Shown piece by piece: positions 6,007 through 7,136 of a DNA stretch of 7,136 nt. The stretch spans positions 1 through 7,136 of the forward strand of contig CACZOG010000096.1 in assembly GCA_902782715.1 (NCBI GenBank), given 5' to 3'. The stretch is from an uncultured Lachnospiraceae bacterium. Its GTDB lineage: Bacteria; Bacillota; Clostridia; Lachnospirales; Lachnospiraceae. How positions within the stretch are numbered: the first letter of the stretch is position 1; each line of letters begins with the position of its first letter. The position numbers and the translations under genes were made by a program. Under the pieces are notes generated by a model that did no database searches, was not told the origin of the DNA, and saw nothing but the letters and a program-made list of their open reading frames with translations.

Positions 6007-6450
6007 TCACTTTGAGATTCCAAGGAGTTTCTTAAGATCAGCCGCATAACGCCTTGATACCACGATATTCTCTCCGTTTACAAAAGTGGCGAGAATATTT
6101 CTGGTGATCTCGGGTTTTAATCTTACAACTTTGTTAAGATTTATGATCGCGGATTTCGAGCACCTGAAGAAATCTTTTTCATCAAGCGATTCCTCGAATT
6201 CGTAGAGTCTTTTATCCGTAAGCAGGACTTTATTCTCCGTGTAGATAAAAGTCTTCTTGTCGACCGATTCGATATAAAGGATATCATTTAAGTCAACATT
6301 GAATATCTCTCCGTTCTCACTTGCAGGGATATATGTCTTGAAGCGCTTTAAGTATCTTTCAAGTTTCGACACTTCGTCCGTAATATCCCTGCAGTGGATT
6401 TCCACGTATACCTTATCTTCAGTTTGATCTTTTAAGATATCAATTTTCAA
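6007..6450 (-). CDS. Stand-alone LytTR DNA-binding transcriptional regulator
   Basis: A regulator consisting of a short N-terminal segment and a LytTR domain, without a receiver domain. The LytTR part covers the last 100 residues: NDILYIESVDKKTFIYT, then FFRCSKSAIINLNKV, and the closing VSRRYAADLKKLLGI typical of the fold. The protein likely binds paired direct repeats and controls its own operon. The start is uncertain because no ATG exists in frame. TTG at 6450 gives MKIDILKDQ, the N-terminus expected of the family, with AAAGG 12 nt upstream. TTG at 6462 gives 151 residues but has AAAGG directly abutting it. Either way the gene overlaps the preceding membrane-protein gene (by 11 or 23 nt), so its translation probably depends on ribosomes ending there. 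The DUF3021 gene follows 18 bp after its stop. Confidence 0.9.
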   Translation of the reverse strand: MKIDILKDQTEDKVYVEIHCRDITDEVSKLERYLKRFKTYIPASENGEIFNVDLNDILYIESVDKKTFIYTENKVLLTDKRLYEFEESLDEKDFFRCSKSAIINLNKVVRLKPEITRNILATFVNGENIVVSRRYAADLKKLLGISK

Positions 6451-7018
6451 CTCTGCGGGCAACCTTTCTTTCGTTAGCGAAAATCAATACGTTAAGTATG
6501 ATCTGGCAGATAACTATAAAAGGAGCAACTGCCAGGTTTCCTAAAAATACTCCTACCAAGAATGCACCGATCGTTTCGATGATCGACATTACCATGTAGC
6601 CTTTGCATTCATAAACCCAGCTGAAAGGTAAAAGATGTGCTCCGAAAACCATTGCGTATACCATCAGCATTCCGACAGGCCTCTGATTGTATGCCCACAT
6701 TACGATGAGCAGGTAAAGCATCTGATTCATTGTCATCATGAAGCCGAGTGCGTTAACCGGGTTCTTTGTTCTCTGAATGAAATTCGCTTTAAGAATCTTC
6801 GCGAATAATAACGATAACGGGAAGAGGAACATCGATGTTCCGAATGTAAATGTATTCTTGGCAACCTGACTTATATCAAGGAACTGGACCAGGGAGATCA
6901 TCGACCATAAGATCACCGATGAAAGCATAAAAGGAAGTCCGTTCCTCTGTATTCTTCTCGCATCTTCTCTTAAGTCGTTAAGGGCCTCAATGTTTCTTTC
7001 CATTTTTAATGAATCCAT
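6440..7018 (-). CDS. DUF7010-like membrane protein, first gene of the LytTR operon
   Basis: A 192-aa integral membrane protein with a charged N-terminal 25 residues (MDSLKMERNIEALNDLREDA) and about six hydrophobic segments (roughly 29-48, 58-75, 92-110, 115-135, 143-162 and 164-182). Features such as GLPFMLSS, the FPLSLLFAKILKANF stretch, and FGAHLLPFSWVYECKGYMVMS recall the uncharacterised DUF7010 family; this is from memory and of moderate certainty. The start ATG is well supported by GGAGGA with a 7-nt spacer. The gene overlaps the LytTR gene, so the two are co-translated. No catalytic motif is visible. Its position in a LytTR/DUF3021 operon suggests a role in the same signalling or stress unit, perhaps as an output of the regulator, but its function is unknown. 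Confidence 0.85.
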   Translation of the reverse strand: MDSLKMERNIEALNDLREDARRIQRNGLPFMLSSVILWSMISLVQFLDISQVAKNTFTFGTSMFLFPLSLLFAKILKANFIQRTKNPVNALGFMMTMNQMLYLLIVMWAYNQRPVGMLMVYAMVFGAHLLPFSWVYECKGYMVMSIIETIGAFLVGVFLGNLAVAPFIVICQIILNVLIFANERKVARRVEN

Positions 7019-7025
7019 ATTCTTA

Positions 7026-7031
7026 TCCTCC
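7026..7031 (-). promoter_or_regulatory. Strong Shine-Dalgarno of the first operon gene
   Basis: GGAGGA on the minus strand, 7 nt before ATG 7018. It fixes this start over the internal Met6, which has no SD. It is the strongest ribosome binding site in the window. Confidence 0.8.
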
Positions 7032-7062
7032 GTAAAATGTTGTTTTGTTTGAATATGGCTAC

Positions 7063-7091
7063 ATCTTACCCTTGCTTTTTAAGGTACACAA
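7063..7091 (-). promoter_or_regulatory. Possible weak promoter of the LytTR operon
   Basis: TTGTGT (7091-7086), a 17-bp spacer and TAAGAT (7068-7063) on the minus strand. The -35 is poor (3 of 6) and the -10 moderate (4 of 6), consistent with activator dependence on the direct repeats immediately upstream. The start would be near 7056 with a leader of about 38 nt. Confidence 0.3.
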
Positions 7092-7101
7092 TATGCTTAC
7101 A

Positions 7102-7136
7102 ACCAAGTGGTACATATCAGGATACCAAGATGTACA
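7102..7136 (-). promoter_or_regulatory. Direct-repeat pair, candidate LytTR operator
   Basis: The minus strand carries TGTACATCTTGGT (7136-7124) and TGTACCACTTGGT (7114-7102), identical at 11 of 13 positions with start points 22 bp apart, two helical turns. A partial third TGTACC begins at 7088. Paired direct repeats at 21-22 bp spacing are the usual target geometry of LytTR regulators such as AgrA and ComE. The site lies just upstream of the candidate promoter of the LytTR operon. The first copy touches the window edge, so further copies may lie outside. Confidence 0.5.

Noticed and set aside
7119..7127. TTGGTATCC match between the window edge and the 37-bp repeats
   Set aside because: Only 9 bp are shared, and the flanks match the LytTR direct repeat rather than the array.

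Overview
All supportable genes lie on the minus strand, so the window reads from right (7136) to left (1). Moderate-to-low GC, GGAGG/AGG-type ribosome binding sites and the gene families present (LytTR with DUF3021, a Wzm/Wzt exporter with Lachnospiraceae-style partners, DUF6077) point to a Gram-positive Clostridia, most likely a Lachnospiraceae member related to Butyrivibrio or Pseudobutyrivibrio. This is recognition from the protein sequences, not a database result.

Region 1 (about 5536-7136) is a small regulatory operon. It holds a six-helix membrane protein of DUF7010-like character, a stand-alone LytTR DNA-binding protein and a DUF3021-type four-helix membrane protein. The second gene overlaps the first and the third follows after 18 bp. 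The leader has a strong SD and, about 85-120 bp upstream of the start, a near-perfect 13-bp direct repeat with a 22-bp period. That is the geometry expected of a LytTR operator, so autoregulation is plausible.

Region 2 (about 5415-5535) separates the two operons. It has a weak hairpin and then a clear promoter (TTGGCA, 17 bp, TAAAAT with an extended -10) that drives the second operon.

Region 3 (1-5414) is a cell-surface polysaccharide export and modification operon: Wzm-like permease, Wzt-like ATPase with a C-terminal carbohydrate-binding-type domain, a 660-aa methyltransferase/kinase-like protein, a DUF6077 multi-span membrane protein, and the start of another membrane protein that leaves the window. 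The order Wzm, Wzt with C-domain, methyltransferase-kinase recalls the Gram-negative O9a system. There WbdD caps the growing glycan with methyl and phosphate groups, and the Wzt C-domain reads the cap for export. I propose a Gram-positive counterpart here.

The most unusual piece is the 182-bp gap between the ATPase and the methyltransferase. It is filled by four 37-bp tandem repeats plus degenerate copies that run back into the 3' end of the ATPase gene and perhaps forward into the methyltransferase leader. Each complete junction creates an SD-like AGGA or GGA, a 7-nt spacer, an ATG and a 14-codon reading frame whose stop overlaps the next ATG. This gives a chain of three overlapping mini-ORFs whose peptides resemble the ATPase C-terminus.
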